Assembly: GCF_900091565.1 (NCBI RefSeq)
Contig: NZ_FMCV01000015.1
Coordinates: forward strand, 62,001-126,000
Direction of reading: 5' to 3'
Origin: Micromonospora marina
GTDB taxonomy: Bacteria; Actinomycetota; Actinomycetes; Mycobacteriales; Micromonosporaceae
DNA length: 64,000 nucleotides
Both the position numbers and the translations under genes were made by a program. The notes under the pieces were generated by a model. The model was given only the letters and a program-made list of their open reading frames with translations, did not search any database and had not been told where the DNA came from. Positions 53,804 to 62,219 of the stretch are shown piece by piece. Numbering within the stretch: position 1 is the stretch's first letter; each line of letters starts with the position of its first letter.

Positions 53804-55024
53804 TCACCGGCCGCCCAACTGGTCCCGCCGCCGCCTCAGGTACGCCGTCTCCGCACTGTTCCCCGCCAACTCGATCGCCCGGTCGTACGCCGCCCGCGCC
53901 TCCCCGCCTCGCCCCATCCGCCGCAGCAGCTCGGCACGCGTCGCGTGGTACGCGTGGTAACCGTCCAGCGGCAACACGTCCACCTCGGCGAGCGCGACCT
54001 GCGGCCCGTCCAGTTCGGCGACCGCCACCGCCCGGTTGAGCCGCACGATCGGCGACGGGTCGACGCGTACCAGATGGTCGTAGAGCGCGGCGATCTGCGC
54101 CCAGTCGGTGTCCCGCGCGTCGCGGGCGTCGGTGTGGACGGCGTTTATGGCGGCGAGGATCTGGTAGCGGCCCGGCGGCCGGCCGGCGGCGATGCACGCG
54201 CGGACCAGGGCGTGCCCCTCGGCGATGAGTTCGCGGTCCCAGGCGCTGCGGTCCTGCTCGGCGAGGACGACGAGTTCGCCCGTCGCGGAGACCCGGGCGG
54301 GCCGGCGGGCCTCGGTGAGCAGCATCAGCGCCAGGAGGCCGACGGCTTCGTGGTCGTCGGGCAGCAGCATACGGACCAGGCGGGTCAGCCGGATCGCCTC
54401 GGCGGTCAGATCGGCACGCACCGCATCCTTGCCCGGATCGGAGGCGAGGTAGCCCTCATTGAAGATCAGGTAGAGGACGGCGAGCACGCCGCCGACCCGG
54501 GCCGGGAGGTCCTCGCGGGACGGCACCCGGTACGGGATCCCGGCCGCCCTGATCTTCGACTTGGCCCGGGTGATCCGCCTGCCCATGGCGGACTCCTGGA
54601 CCAGGTACGCCCGGGCGATCTCCGGCACGGTGAGGCCGCCGACCAGGCGCAGCGTCAACGCCACCCGCGCCTCCACGGCCAGCGCCGGGTGGCAGCAGGT
54701 GAAGATCAGGCGGAGCCGGTCGTCGTCGATGACACCGAGCGGTTCCGGGGCGGCGGCCAGCATCAGCGCCTCCCGGTGCTTGTCCTCACGCCGGCTCTCG
54801 CGCCGGATCCGGTCGACGGCCCGCCGGTACGCGGTGGTGGTGAGCCACGCGCCGGGGTTCGGCGGTACGCCGTCGGCCGACCACCGTTCGACAGCGGCGG
54901 CGAACGCCTCGGCTGTCATCTCCTCTGCGACGTCGAGATCGCCGATACGCCGGGCGAGCGTGGCGACCACCCGGGCCCACTCCTCGCGGTGGACCCGGGT
55001 GAGCGCCTCGCCGACGTCTGTCAC
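53804..55024 (-). CDS. ECF sigma factor of the ECF42 type with C-terminal TPR-like extension
   Basis: 406 residues. Sigma region 2 (VATLARRIGDLDVAEEMTAE, NPGAWLTTTAYRRAVDRIRR) and region 4 (LRLVGGLTVPEIARAYLVQE, AMGRRITRAKSKIRAAGIPY) precede a conserved C-terminal DUF6596-type domain of some 200 residues. That extension replaces an anti-sigma factor as control module in the ECF42 group. The group is known to be linked to DGPF/YCII proteins, and such a gene lies immediately upstream with a 4-nt GTGA overlap. The inducing signal is unknown. Confidence 0.9.
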   Translation of the reverse strand: MTDVGEALTRVHREEWARVVATLARRIGDLDVAEEMTAEAFAAAVERWSADGVPPNPGAWLTTTAYRRAVDRIRRESRREDKHREALMLAAAPEPLGVIDDDRLRLIFTCCHPALAVEARVALTLRLVGGLTVPEIARAYLVQESAMGRRITRAKSKIRAAGIPYRVPSREDLPARVGGVLAVLYLIFNEGYLASDPGKDAVRADLTAEAIRLTRLVRMLLPDDHEAVGLLALMLLTEARRPARVSATGELVVLAEQDRSAWDRELIAEGHALVRACIAAGRPPGRYQILAAINAVHTDARDARDTDWAQIAALYDHLVRVDPSPIVRLNRAVAVAELDGPQVALAEVDVLPLDGYHAYHATRAELLRRMGRGGEARAAYDRAIELAGNSAETAYLRRRRDQLGGR

Positions 55025-55353
55025 GCGCTCAGGAACGGCCGCAGCTCGACCCGCCTGTTGCACCGCTGCGACGCCAGCGCGGCGAGCGGCAGCGCCACGT
55101 CGAAGTCCGGCGCCTCGATGATCCAGAACCCGCCGACGTACTCCTTCGTCTCCACGTAGGGCCCGTCGGTCAGCACCGGGTTCCCGTCCCGTGCGTCCAC
55201 GACGGTGGCCGTCTCCGGCGCCGCGAGCCCACCGGCGAAGACCCAGTGGCCGTCGGCGCGCAACCGCTCGTTGAACTCACCGATCGCGGCCATCTCCGCC
55301 TCGGTGGCCGAGCCGGTCGTGTCGTCGAGTACGGAGATCAGGTACTGCGCCAT
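55021..55353 (-). CDS. YCII/DGPF-domain protein, partner of the ECF sigma factor
   Basis: 110 residues with MAQYLISVLDDTTGS, FAGGLAAPETATVVDARDGN and the signature TDGPYVETKEYVGGFWIIEA (DGPY instead of DGPF). The ferredoxin-like fold has one conserved His/Asp region in related YciI enzymes. Here it is thought to work with the ECF42 sigma factor, possibly as sensor or target. First gene of the pair; the ribosome binding site GAGGG lies five bases before the ATG. Confidence 0.88.
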   Translation of the reverse strand: MAQYLISVLDDTTGSATEAEMAAIGEFNERLRADGHWVFAGGLAAPETATVVDARDGNPVLTDGPYVETKEYVGGFWIIEAPDFDVALPLAALASQRCNRRVELRPFLSA

Positions 55354-55540
55354 CGGTCCCTCTTTCGCTCTCGTCGGCCGCCGCCCGGGCCGCCGTCACC
55401 CCGGCTACGAACGCCGCCACCCCGATCCGACAGCCCCCGACGAGGTCGATCACGCAATTCTCGTACGCGTCACCAGCCGGGAGCGGAGATGGGTGGCGCT
55501 GCCGCTGCCGACCGGCTGAGGGCAGCCGACAATCGTCGGT

Positions 55541-56053
55541 ATGACCGAGGAGCGTCCCCTGCACGAGCGAGATCCGGCAGCCTGGCAGGCCCACCTCGCC
55601 GAGGGCAACGCGCGGCAGCCCCGGAAGCGGGTGGGAGCCGACGTACTGCTGCGCAACGGTGACGGCGACATCCTGTTGGTGGATCCGCGCTACAAGCCGG
55701 ACTGGGACCTGCCGGGCGGCATGGCGGAGGCGAACGAGCCGCCGCACCTGGCCGCCGAGCGGGAGGTACGTGAGGAGTTGGGTCTCGAACTGCGCGTCGG
55801 ACCGCTGCTCGTGGTGGACTGGGTGGCACCGCACGGCCCGTGGGACGACAGTCTGATGTTCATCTTCGACGGCGGCGCACTGCCTTCCGCCGAGCCGCTG
55901 AAACCGGCTGACGGCGAACTGGCCGACGCACGATTCGTTGCGCTCGATGATGCGCAGGCGTTGCTTCGCCCGTACGTTTGGCAGCGGCTGCGTCACGCGG
56001 CGGCCGCGCTGAGCGACGGACGCCCGAGGTACCTGACCAACGGAACCACCTGA
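55541..56053 (+). CDS. Nudix hydrolase
   Basis: 170 residues. The Nudix box is complete: GGMAEANEPPHLAAEREVRE followed by ELG (GX5EX7REUXEEXGU). The flanking strands GADVLLRNGDGDILLVDPRY and the C-terminal DARFVALDDAQALLRPYVW are normal. It hydrolyses a nucleoside diphosphate linked to X; the actual substrate is unknown. GACAAT lies seven bases before the ATG, suggesting a leaderless transcript. It is divergent from the DGPF-sigma pair. Confidence 0.9.
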   Translation: MTEERPLHERDPAAWQAHLAEGNARQPRKRVGADVLLRNGDGDILLVDPRYKPDWDLPGGMAEANEPPHLAAEREVREELGLELRVGPLLVVDWVAPHGPWDDSLMFIFDGGALPSAEPLKPADGELADARFVALDDAQALLRPYVWQRLRHAAAALSDGRPRYLTNGTT

Positions 56054-56058
56054 AACCG

Positions 56059-56090
56059 TCGTACACATGTTCCATCCACAGCCTGTGGAC
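56059..56090 (+). promoter_or_regulatory. 31-bp conserved element, copy B
   Basis: It starts CGTACACATGTTCCATCC and ends ACAGCCTGTGGAC. The first 16 bases with the preceding T, TCGTACACATGTTCCA, differ from the actinobacterial SOS box TCGAACACATGTTCGA at two positions. It ends 14 bases before the ATG of the following gene. Confidence 0.6.
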
Positions 56091-56104
56091 GCCGAGAGGA
56101 CCGG

Positions 56105-56719
56105 ATGAGTTACCAGCTCAGCGCCGTGGTCGCCGACGTCGAGCTGCTTCGCGAGCAGACCGCCGACCTGGACCACGCGGTGCTCGCCGCGCTCCGCCAG
56201 GACTTTGCGCTGCTGCCGGTCACCCCGCAACTGGTGCAGGAACTGACCGGCGGCCTGCCGGACTACGCCATCGACGAGCCGCACGCCGAGCGCCCGTTCC
56301 GGCTGGTGCTGTCGCCGCCGCTGGCCGAGGTACTGGCCCGCTGGTCGAGGAGCGGCCCGGTGGCGTACCTGGAGGCGGAGTTCGCGGGCGGCCTGGGCCA
56401 CCAGTCGGCGGTGGTCTGGCTGGGCGGCGAGGTGAGCTGGGGCCCGCGGTACGACGCCGCGCTGGACCGGCCGCGGACCGAGTGGCCGATCAACACGGCG
56501 CTGGCCCGGCTGGGCGCGGAGCCGGGCGCGTGGATCGACCCGTTCGCCGAACTGGGCCTGCACCTGGAACGCGACACGGACGGCTGGCTGGCGCACGGCC
56601 GGCGCGGACTGTCCGCCGACTACTGGGACGAGCTGGCCGAGGAGTGGGAACTACGCCAATCCGACCAGCAACAGCAACCTCATCGCCCCGGTCCCGTTGG
56701 TGACTGGGGGATTGCATGA
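56105..56719 (+). CDS. Hypothetical protein
   Basis: 204 residues, no signal peptide. It opens SYQLSAVVADVELLREQTAD and contains WLGGEVSWGPRYDAALDRPR, TEWPINTALARLGAEPGAWI and LSADYWDELAEEWELRQ, a mixed alpha/beta pattern that resembles small conserved actinobacterial proteins of unknown role. The preceding conserved element could place it under a regulator of DNA damage. The ATG has GAGAGG upstream. The stop overlaps the next gene (ATGA), so both are co-translated. Confidence 0.7.
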   Translation: MSYQLSAVVADVELLREQTADLDHAVLAALRQDFALLPVTPQLVQELTGGLPDYAIDEPHAERPFRLVLSPPLAEVLARWSRSGPVAYLEAEFAGGLGHQSAVVWLGGEVSWGPRYDAALDRPRTEWPINTALARLGAEPGAWIDPFAELGLHLERDTDGWLAHGRRGLSADYWDELAEEWELRQSDQQQQPHRPGPVGDWGIA

Positions 56720-57240
56720 AACTACGACAATTCGGCTTTATTGCCGCACTGCTTGCTGCCGCGTCCGCAGCCGGCAGCGGCGTTCATCCACAGTGGCCGG
56801 TTCGTCCGGTCGGCGCCGCTCAGGTGGTCAGCCTGGAGGGCCTGCGCAACGCGGAGTTCGGTGACACCGAGGCGGACCTGACGAGACGCGGCATGCTGCG
56901 CGCCGACGAGGAGGAGGCATGCGGGCCCGCGCTCGTCGGGCACGGATCGGTCAGCCCGATCTTCGTCGACGACCGGCTCGTCCTGCTCTGGCTCGACGAC
57001 CCGATGAGCACACCCGAGGGCATCAGCGCCGGCACGCCGGTCGGCGAGGTCCGCGCCGCGTACCCCGGCGCCGTCGACCTGCCGGCGCCGCCCGGCAGTC
57101 ACCGCTTCGCCGGGCTGCTCGCCCGCGACGGCGACCGCGCGTACCTCTTCCTGCACGACGGGGTCACCGTCCGCGAGATCATCGCCGGGTACGCGGACTG
57201 GGCCCGCCGCCTCTTCGACGAGGGCTACGGCCCCTGCTGA
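56716..57240 (+). CDS. Secreted protein, unknown
   Basis: 174 residues starting MKLRQFGFIAALLAAASAAG, a Sec signal peptide without a lipobox. The mature part (LRNAEFGDTEADLTRRGMLR, FVDDRLVLLWLDDPMSTPEG, TPVGEVRAAYPGAVDLPAPP, FLHDGVTVREIIAGYADWAR) resembles exported actinobacterial proteins with a BLIP/SmpA-like alternating pattern. Two cysteines (EEACGPA and the C-terminal GYGPC) could pair. Translationally coupled to the 204-residue gene. Confidence 0.7.
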   Translation: MKLRQFGFIAALLAAASAAGSGVHPQWPVRPVGAAQVVSLEGLRNAEFGDTEADLTRRGMLRADEEEACGPALVGHGSVSPIFVDDRLVLLWLDDPMSTPEGISAGTPVGEVRAAYPGAVDLPAPPGSHRFAGLLARDGDRAYLFLHDGVTVREIIAGYADWARRLFDEGYGPC

Positions 57241-57282
57241 CCACACGCGTCACGGGTCAGCAGGGGCGAACAGCGCGCTCTG

Positions 57283-58320
57283 CTACCGGTGAGCACCCGC
57301 CACTACTGTGACAACCTTCGTCCGGCCCGAGCTACTGGCTACGAATCGGTCCGACGGCGAATAACCGACGAGGAAGTATCCGCTCTGGATAGGGACGACG
57401 TCTGCTGCAAACTGGCCCTTGGCATCGGTGTTCAGCGGGCCGTAGGTGGCGTGACACCCGTTGTCGTCGCACAGAGTCAGGTAGATGTCGTTGACCTGGT
57501 TGGCATGCGGGGCCCAGCCGGAGGCGGTGAGCCACGACAGCCGCCCGGAGAGCCGGACGCTCTGCCCCGCGGCCACCCGGGTGCGGTTCACCGTTGCTGT
57601 GACTCGGGTCTGCCGGGGGTCGATGGTGATCGGGAAGAACTGCTGGGGAATGTACTCGAAGTACGGCCGGTCCAGGGAGTAGGAGTAAGAGATCTCCACT
57701 TCCGGGCTGAGGGCGTAGATGGTGACCGTCTTGCTGAACGAGCCGTCGGACGCAGTGCTGGCCGGGGTCGGCTCGAAGCTGTTGTTGACCTCGACCGGGA
57801 AGTCGACGAGCGGCCGGACCTCGCCGGTGCCCGGCCAGCGGCCCTTGAGCACCCCCCGGACAGTGACCTGCCGGTTGTCGTAGTCGACGGTGCTGGGGTT
57901 GACCGTCACATCCTCCAGGAAGGTGACGACCCGGTAGAGGATCCACCCGGCCCGCTCCTGCCGTACGTGGTTGCCCGCAACGTCGGTCACCTCGACGTGC
58001 ACGAGGTAGTCGCCGAGCGCGTCGAGAATCAGGGGCGCCGACGTGCGGAAGACGGTCTTCTCCGGAGTCTCCGAGTGGAGCACGAAGTCCGTGGAGCGCG
58101 CGACCAGTGCTCCGGTCTCCTCGTCGACGAGTTCCGCACGGATCTCGGCAACCGGCTGAGACGAGGTGACGGAGACGAACAATCTTCCGAGGTCGTCCGA
58201 CGAGTCGTTGTAGGCAGAGTTGACCTGCAGGACATCGGCGGCCTGGGCGGAGGCCGGCGAGTTGAAGGCCAACAAGACAGCGGCGAGAACGCCGACAGCA
58301 AGGACCGATCTGATCTTCAT
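57283..58320 (-). CDS. Secreted beta-sandwich protein
   Basis: 345 residues. A signal peptide (1 to about 28, ending SPASAQA) is followed by three or four Ig-like beta-sandwich units: about 30-125 (LGRLFVSVTSSQPVAEIRAE), 130-220 (FLEDVTVNPSTVDYDNRQVT) and 230-340 (VTATVNRTRVAAGQSVRLSG). There is no enzyme motif and no wall anchor. Such proteins act as exported binding or structural modules. ATG 58320 has GGGGGA upstream. It is convergent with the 174-residue secreted protein. Confidence 0.75.
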   Translation of the reverse strand: MKIRSVLAVGVLAAVLLAFNSPASAQAADVLQVNSAYNDSSDDLGRLFVSVTSSQPVAEIRAELVDEETGALVARSTDFVLHSETPEKTVFRTSAPLILDALGDYLVHVEVTDVAGNHVRQERAGWILYRVVTFLEDVTVNPSTVDYDNRQVTVRGVLKGRWPGTGEVRPLVDFPVEVNNSFEPTPASTASDGSFSKTVTIYALSPEVEISYSYSLDRPYFEYIPQQFFPITIDPRQTRVTATVNRTRVAAGQSVRLSGRLSWLTASGWAPHANQVNDIYLTLCDDNGCHATYGPLNTDAKGQFAADVVPIQSGYFLVGYSPSDRFVASSSGRTKVVTVVAGAHR

Positions 58321-58475
58321 TTGTCCCCCGTGCAGAGCCCGCCGACTGCCGGCGGGAGCCGACAACAGTTGTAGTGCATCGACCCTCGTCACGCAACCGG
58401 CTTGCCGAACGGGGCACAAGCGGAACGCCCGGTGCGATCCTCGCGGATCGACCGGGCGTTCTCGCTGTTCACGAG

Positions 58476-58562
58476 CGGTGGCGGCGGGATTTGAACCCGC
58501 GGAGGGCGTAAACCCTCACACGCTTTCGAGGCGTGCTCCTTAGGCCACTCGGACACGCCACC
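58476..58562 (-). tRNA. tRNA-Ser (CGA)
   Basis: 87 nt on the minus strand. Acceptor GGTGGCG/CGCCACC, anticodon stem-loop CACGCCTCGAAAGCGTG with CGA, a long variable arm (TGTGAGGGTTTACGCCCTCC), T-arm CGGGTTCAAATCCCG, discriminator G and no encoded CCA. Confidence 0.95.
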
Positions 58563-58637
58563 GCCGACGAGGGTACAGGACCGCCGGCTTGGACGCCGAA
58601 CCGGTGTCCCTCGGCCCGGCCTGGCAGGATCTTTGCC

Positions 58638-59345
58638 ATGAGTACGCACATCGGCGCTGAGCCGGGAGAGATCGCCGAGCGGGTCCTGATGCCGGGCGAC
58701 CCGCTGCGGGCCAAGTGGATCGCGGAGACCTACCTGGAGGGGGCCCGCTGCTACACGACGGTGCGCGGCATGCTGGGCTTCACCGGCCGGTGGAACGGTG
58801 TCGACGTGTCCGTCCAGGGCTCCGGCATGGGCATGCCGTCCGCCTCGATCTACGCCCACGAACTGGTGAACGAGTACGGCGTGAAGTCGCTGATCCGGGT
58901 CGGTTCCTGCGGCGCCCTGAGCGAGGATCTGCAGCTGCGGGACGTGGTGGCGGCGATCGGCTCGTCCACCGACTCGAACATGAACCGGATGCGTTTCGAC
59001 GGGCTGATCGACTACGCCCCGGTGGCCGACTTCGGGCTGCTGCGTACCTCGGTCGAGGTGGCCGAGCGGCGCGGCATCAGCATGCGGGTGGGGCCGATCC
59101 TGGCGGCGGACGCCTTCTACACGGACCGGCCGGACCTGTACGACACGCTCGCCGACTACGGCGTGCTGGCGGTGGAGATGGAGTCGGCGGCGCTCTACAC
59201 GATCGCGGCGCGCTTCAAGGCCCGCGCGCTGACCGTCCTGACCGTCAGCGACCACATCAAGACCGGCGAGAAGACCACGTCGCAGGAGCGCGAGCAGACG
59301 TTCGGCCAGATGGTCGAGATCGCGCTGGACACCATCATCGCCTGA
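58638..59345 (+). CDS. deoD: Purine nucleoside phosphorylase, DeoD type
   Basis: 235 residues, the usual size of the hexameric bacterial enzyme. It has LMPGDPLRAKWIAETYLEGA (phosphate site), GSGMGMPSASIYAHEL, VGSCGALSEDLQLRDVV, EMESAALYTIAARF (ribose site) and TVSDHIKTGE with the catalytic Asp. It cleaves purine nucleosides to base and ribose-1-phosphate. It could work downstream of the secreted nucleotidase at 29316. CAGGAT lies seven bases before the ATG, so the transcript may be leaderless. Confidence 0.95.
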   Translation: MSTHIGAEPGEIAERVLMPGDPLRAKWIAETYLEGARCYTTVRGMLGFTGRWNGVDVSVQGSGMGMPSASIYAHELVNEYGVKSLIRVGSCGALSEDLQLRDVVAAIGSSTDSNMNRMRFDGLIDYAPVADFGLLRTSVEVAERRGISMRVGPILAADAFYTDRPDLYDTLADYGVLAVEMESAALYTIAARFKARALTVLTVSDHIKTGEKTTSQEREQTFGQMVEIALDTIIA

Positions 59346-59361
59346 CCGGATCGATCCTGGG

Positions 59362-59391
59362 CCGCCCCGTCGCCGCAAGGTGGCGGGGCGG
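59362..59391. terminator. Terminator after deoD
   Basis: A short stem CCGCCCCG/CGGGGCGG (59362-59369, 59384-59391) that continues imperfectly to a GCAA loop, between the convergent deoD and tadA genes. Confidence 0.65.
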
Positions 59392-59442
59392 TCCGCGTCA
59401 CCCGGCACCCCACGCCCGCGAGCGCCTGAGCCGGGGAACCCC

Positions 59443-60075
59443 TCAGCGGAAGAAGGCGCGCAGCAAGGCCGCGCTCTCGCGTTCCAGCACGCCGCCGTAC
59501 ACCTCGGGGCGGTGCGTGACGCGGCGGTCGCGCAGCACGTCCCAGAGCGACCCGGCGGCGCCGGTCTTCGGTTCCCAGGCGGCGAACACCACAGTCGAGA
59601 CGCGGGCCAGCGCGATCGCCCCCGCGCACATGGTGCACGGTTCCAGCGTCACCACCAGCGTGCAGTCGTCCAGCCGCCACCGGCCCAGGCGCTGCGCGGC
59701 CCGGCGCAACGCCAGCACCTCGGCGTGCGCGGTCGGGTCACCGGTCAGCTCCCGCTCGTTGCGTCCGATCGCCAGTTCGGTGCCGTCGGGTCCGTAGAGC
59801 ACCGCGCCGACCGGCACGTCACCGGCGTCGGAGGTCGAGGTCGCATCGTCCGGGCCGGTCACCGCGACCTCCAGGGCCCGGCGCATCCACAGCTCGTGCC
59901 GCTGCCGACGGCCCACCGCTCCCGGGTCGGCGAGCGCCTCGTCCGCACTCGGGCCGACGCGCCCGGCCCGGCCGGGGGTGGGCTGCCCCGGGCGTACGGT
60001 CTCCAGCGCCGGATCGGTCGCGTCGGCCGGTTCGGCGGCACCGGGCGTCAGGGACTCCCCCGGCTCAGACCTCAC
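59443..60075 (-). CDS. tadA: tRNA-specific adenosine deaminase
   Basis: 210 residues. The zinc deaminase motif HAEVLAL and the PCTMCAGAI pair are intact. It converts A34 of tRNA-Arg(ACG) to inosine. The N-terminal 60 residues (ESLTPGAAEPADATDPALET...) are unusual and disordered-looking; typical TadA would begin near MRRALEVAV (ATG at 59886). GTG 60075 has a strong GAGGAG site and overlaps the partner gene, so I keep it, but the true start may be internal. Confidence 0.9.
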   Translation of the reverse strand: MRSEPGESLTPGAAEPADATDPALETVRPGQPTPGRAGRVGPSADEALADPGAVGRRQRHELWMRRALEVAVTGPDDATSTSDAGDVPVGAVLYGPDGTELAIGRNERELTGDPTAHAEVLALRRAAQRLGRWRLDDCTLVVTLEPCTMCAGAIALARVSTVVFAAWEPKTGAAGSLWDVLRDRRVTHRPEVYGGVLERESAALLRAFFR

Positions 60076-60586
60076 GCAGCTCCTCGACCTCGTCCCCGCA
60101 GCCGAGCACCTGGCAGATCTCGGCTGTCACGTCGGCCGGCATGGAGCCCTCGTGCGCGCACAGCGCGTGCAGCTTCTGCGCCGAGATGCCGAGGTCGGCG
60201 AGGAGGTCCGCGTCGCCGACCGGGTCGGCCTCCGGGTCCACCGCGGGCTGCTCGGTGTCGTCGTCGCCGGAGGCGCGCGGCTCGTCGACCTCCTCCAGCC
60301 CGGTCACCGAGGTCTTCAGGTCGCCGACGAGCAGCGCACCCAGCCGGGACTCCTCCGCGTACGCCGAGTCCGAGCCGAAGACCCGCAGGTCCTCGCCCTC
60401 GTCCAGGCGCAGGACGACCAGGTACGTGTCGTCGGCCTCGACGAACAGCAGCGAGAGGTCGGCGTCCGGCTCGACGTCACGCAGCCGGTCGGCCACCTCT
60501 TCGATGTCGGTGACGCCCCGCAGGCTCACCTCACCGGCGGTCCAGCCGCCGTCGACGCGCGCCACGGCAGCAGCGAAGTACGACAC
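60065..60586 (-). CDS. TadA-associated protein (TIGR03941-like)
   Basis: 173 residues. It opens SYFAAAVARVDGGWTAGEVS and has an acidic middle (ASGDDDTEQPAVDPEADPVG) and a conserved C-terminus (LLADLGISAQKLHALCAHEG, DEVEELREV). This actinobacterial family is always found directly before tadA and is thought to help the deaminase; its role is unproven. GTG 60586 follows GGGGGGA. It overlaps tadA by 11 nt. Confidence 0.88.
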   Translation of the reverse strand: MSYFAAAVARVDGGWTAGEVSLRGVTDIEEVADRLRDVEPDADLSLLFVEADDTYLVVLRLDEGEDLRVFGSDSAYAEESRLGALLVGDLKTSVTGLEEVDEPRASGDDDTEQPAVDPEADPVGDADLLADLGISAQKLHALCAHEGSMPADVTAEICQVLGCGDEVEELREV

Positions 60587-60708
60587 GGTCCCCCCAAATC
60601 AGCCTCGGCAGCACGCCGACACGTCACGCGATGCACGTTAACCGGTCGGGTCGGCAGCCGAGCGGTCAACGCCCCGTACGGACCGGCCGATCCTTGAGAG
60701 AAAGCCGG

Positions 60709-60879
60709 TCAGCCGACGACGCGCCGACGGGTGGCGATGAGTTGGCGCAGCCGCTCGGTGCGGGCCCGCTGCGGCCGCTGGCGCTGCTGTACCGCACGGG
60801 CACCGGCCAACTCGGCGAGGAGTTGCAGGCGACGGCGGCTCCGATCGGGGTCGAGCCGCGGCGGTGTGGTCCAGGCCAT
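60709..60879 (-). CDS. Small basic hypothetical protein
   Basis: 56 residues, AWTTPPRLDPDRSRRRLQLL onward, mostly one Arg/Leu/Gln-rich amphipathic helix (QQRQRPQRARTERLRQLIA). CACGCT lies six bases before the ATG, the leaderless geometry common here. There is no ribosome binding site and no known family. A basic helix of this kind may bind nucleic acid, but chance open frames of this size are common at this GC content. Confidence 0.4.
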   Translation of the reverse strand: MAWTTPPRLDPDRSRRRLQLLAELAGARAVQQRQRPQRARTERLRQLIATRRRVVG

Positions 60880-60951
60880 ACCGCGAGCGTGGACCGTCCC
60901 CAGGCGTACGTCAAGGTGGCCTTCGCTACGCAGCGAAACCGGCACCGAAGG

Positions 60952-61344
60952 TCACCAGAGCGGCCAGTCTCCGGTCTGCGCCCACCGGGTCGCGACGACG
61001 GCGGCGGCGATGCTCCAGCCACCCGCGGTGACGATCGCCACGCCCGTCGCCACCCCCCGGTCGCCGTGGCGGACCAGCACCGCGGCGGCCAGCCAGGCCA
61101 GACCGCCGGCCAGCAGCGTCCACCAGGCGTAACCGGCCACGCCGCCGCCGACCAGCCCGAACAGCAGCAACCAGGCGAACGCGACAAGCGCGCCGACCGC
61201 GACGCTCGCGCCGGTGATCGGGTACGGCTCGCGGTAGCTGGGCCGCGTCGACGTGCTCGACGGGAACAGCCCCGAGGGCGTACGCGGTGGCGGGAACGCC
61301 CCCGGACCGGTCCCCTCGGGTCCGCCGTGCCACCCGTGCGTCAC
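60952..61344 (-). CDS. Small membrane protein, hypothetical
   Basis: 130 residues. A Pro/Gly-rich cytoplasmic start (about 1-40) is followed by three to four hydrophobic segments (VAVGALVAFAWLLLFGLVGG, GYAWWTLLAGGLAWLAAAVL, GVAIVTAGGWSIAAAVVATR). No family is recognised. GTG 61344 has a strong GGAGAGGGG site. It lies alone on the minus strand, divergent from the M23 lipoprotein gene. Confidence 0.7.
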   Translation of the reverse strand: MTHGWHGGPEGTGPGAFPPPRTPSGLFPSSTSTRPSYREPYPITGASVAVGALVAFAWLLLFGLVGGGVAGYAWWTLLAGGLAWLAAAVLVRHGDRGVATGVAIVTAGGWSIAAAVVATRWAQTGDWPLW

Positions 61345-61420
61345 CGCCGCCCCCTCTCCCGGACCGTCCGTTCCGCGTTCGGCATTCGTCCCTACGGTAG
61401 TGGTCTGTCAGGATGACCGG

Positions 61421-62161
61421 ATGCGCTCGCCATCGATCGGACGCCGCACGCTGCCGGCGTACCCGGTCCTGCTGCTCGTCGCGGCGCTCGCCGCCGGGTG
61501 CGCCGCCCCCACCGGGCGCGCCGACAGGTGGCAGGAACCGGGCCCGATCGCGACGGCGGCGCAGCCCGCCGACCCTGCGAGCCCGGCCCCGCCGACCGTT
61601 TCCCCGCTGTCACAGGCGCGCACCGACGTGAAGCGGGTCTTCCCGGTACGGGCCGGCGACGTCGCCTACCACCCCACGCACAGCGGCTACCCGGGCACCG
61701 ACCTGTTCGCCGACTGCGGGGAACCGGTGGTGGCGGTCACCGACGGCGTGGTGCTCGAGGTGAGCCGCGTCGACCGGTTCGACAAGCGCGGACCGCTGGG
61801 CCCGGACAACGGCGGGCTCTCCGTCTCGCTGCTCGGCGACGACGGGGTGCGCTACTACGGCTCGCACCTGAGCGCGATCACCGCCGGTGTCGACGCCGGG
61901 GTGCGGGTGCGCGCCGGGCAGCAGCTGGGCAAGCTGGGCCGTACCGGCAACGCCAACAACGTCTGCCACCTGCACTTCGGCCTCTCCCCGAAGTGCACCG
62001 GCGCCGACGACTGGTGGATCCGCCGGGGCGTGGTCTGGCCGGCGCCGTACCTGGACTCCTGGCGCAAGGGCGGCAACCGCTCGCCGGTCGCCGAGGTCAC
62101 CGCCTGGCAGCGCAAGCACGGCTGCCCGGCCGCGCCCGGACGGTCCACCCACAGCGGCTGA
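61421..62161 (+). CDS. M23-family peptidase-like lipoprotein
   Basis: 246 residues. The lipoprotein signal ends VAALAAGC (Cys27), then a Pro/Ala linker and a LytM/M23 domain (about 75-215). The metal motifs are THSGYPGTDLF (His...Asp) and CHLHFGLSP (HxH), and the GxxY turn YYGSHLSA is present. It should cleave peptide cross-links in peptidoglycan, or regulate another hydrolase. CAGGAT lies six bases before the ATG. It is not clearly in an operon with the PHP gene 58 bp downstream. Confidence 0.87.
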   Translation: MRSPSIGRRTLPAYPVLLLVAALAAGCAAPTGRADRWQEPGPIATAAQPADPASPAPPTVSPLSQARTDVKRVFPVRAGDVAYHPTHSGYPGTDLFADCGEPVVAVTDGVVLEVSRVDRFDKRGPLGPDNGGLSVSLLGDDGVRYYGSHLSAITAGVDAGVRVRAGQQLGKLGRTGNANNVCHLHFGLSPKCTGADDWWIRRGVVWPAPYLDSWRKGGNRSPVAEVTAWQRKHGCPAAPGRSTHSG

Positions 62162-62219
62162 CCGACTCGCGGTCACGGGGCCACGCGGCGGACGGCGTAA
62201 GCGCGTAGATTCGGAGGAC

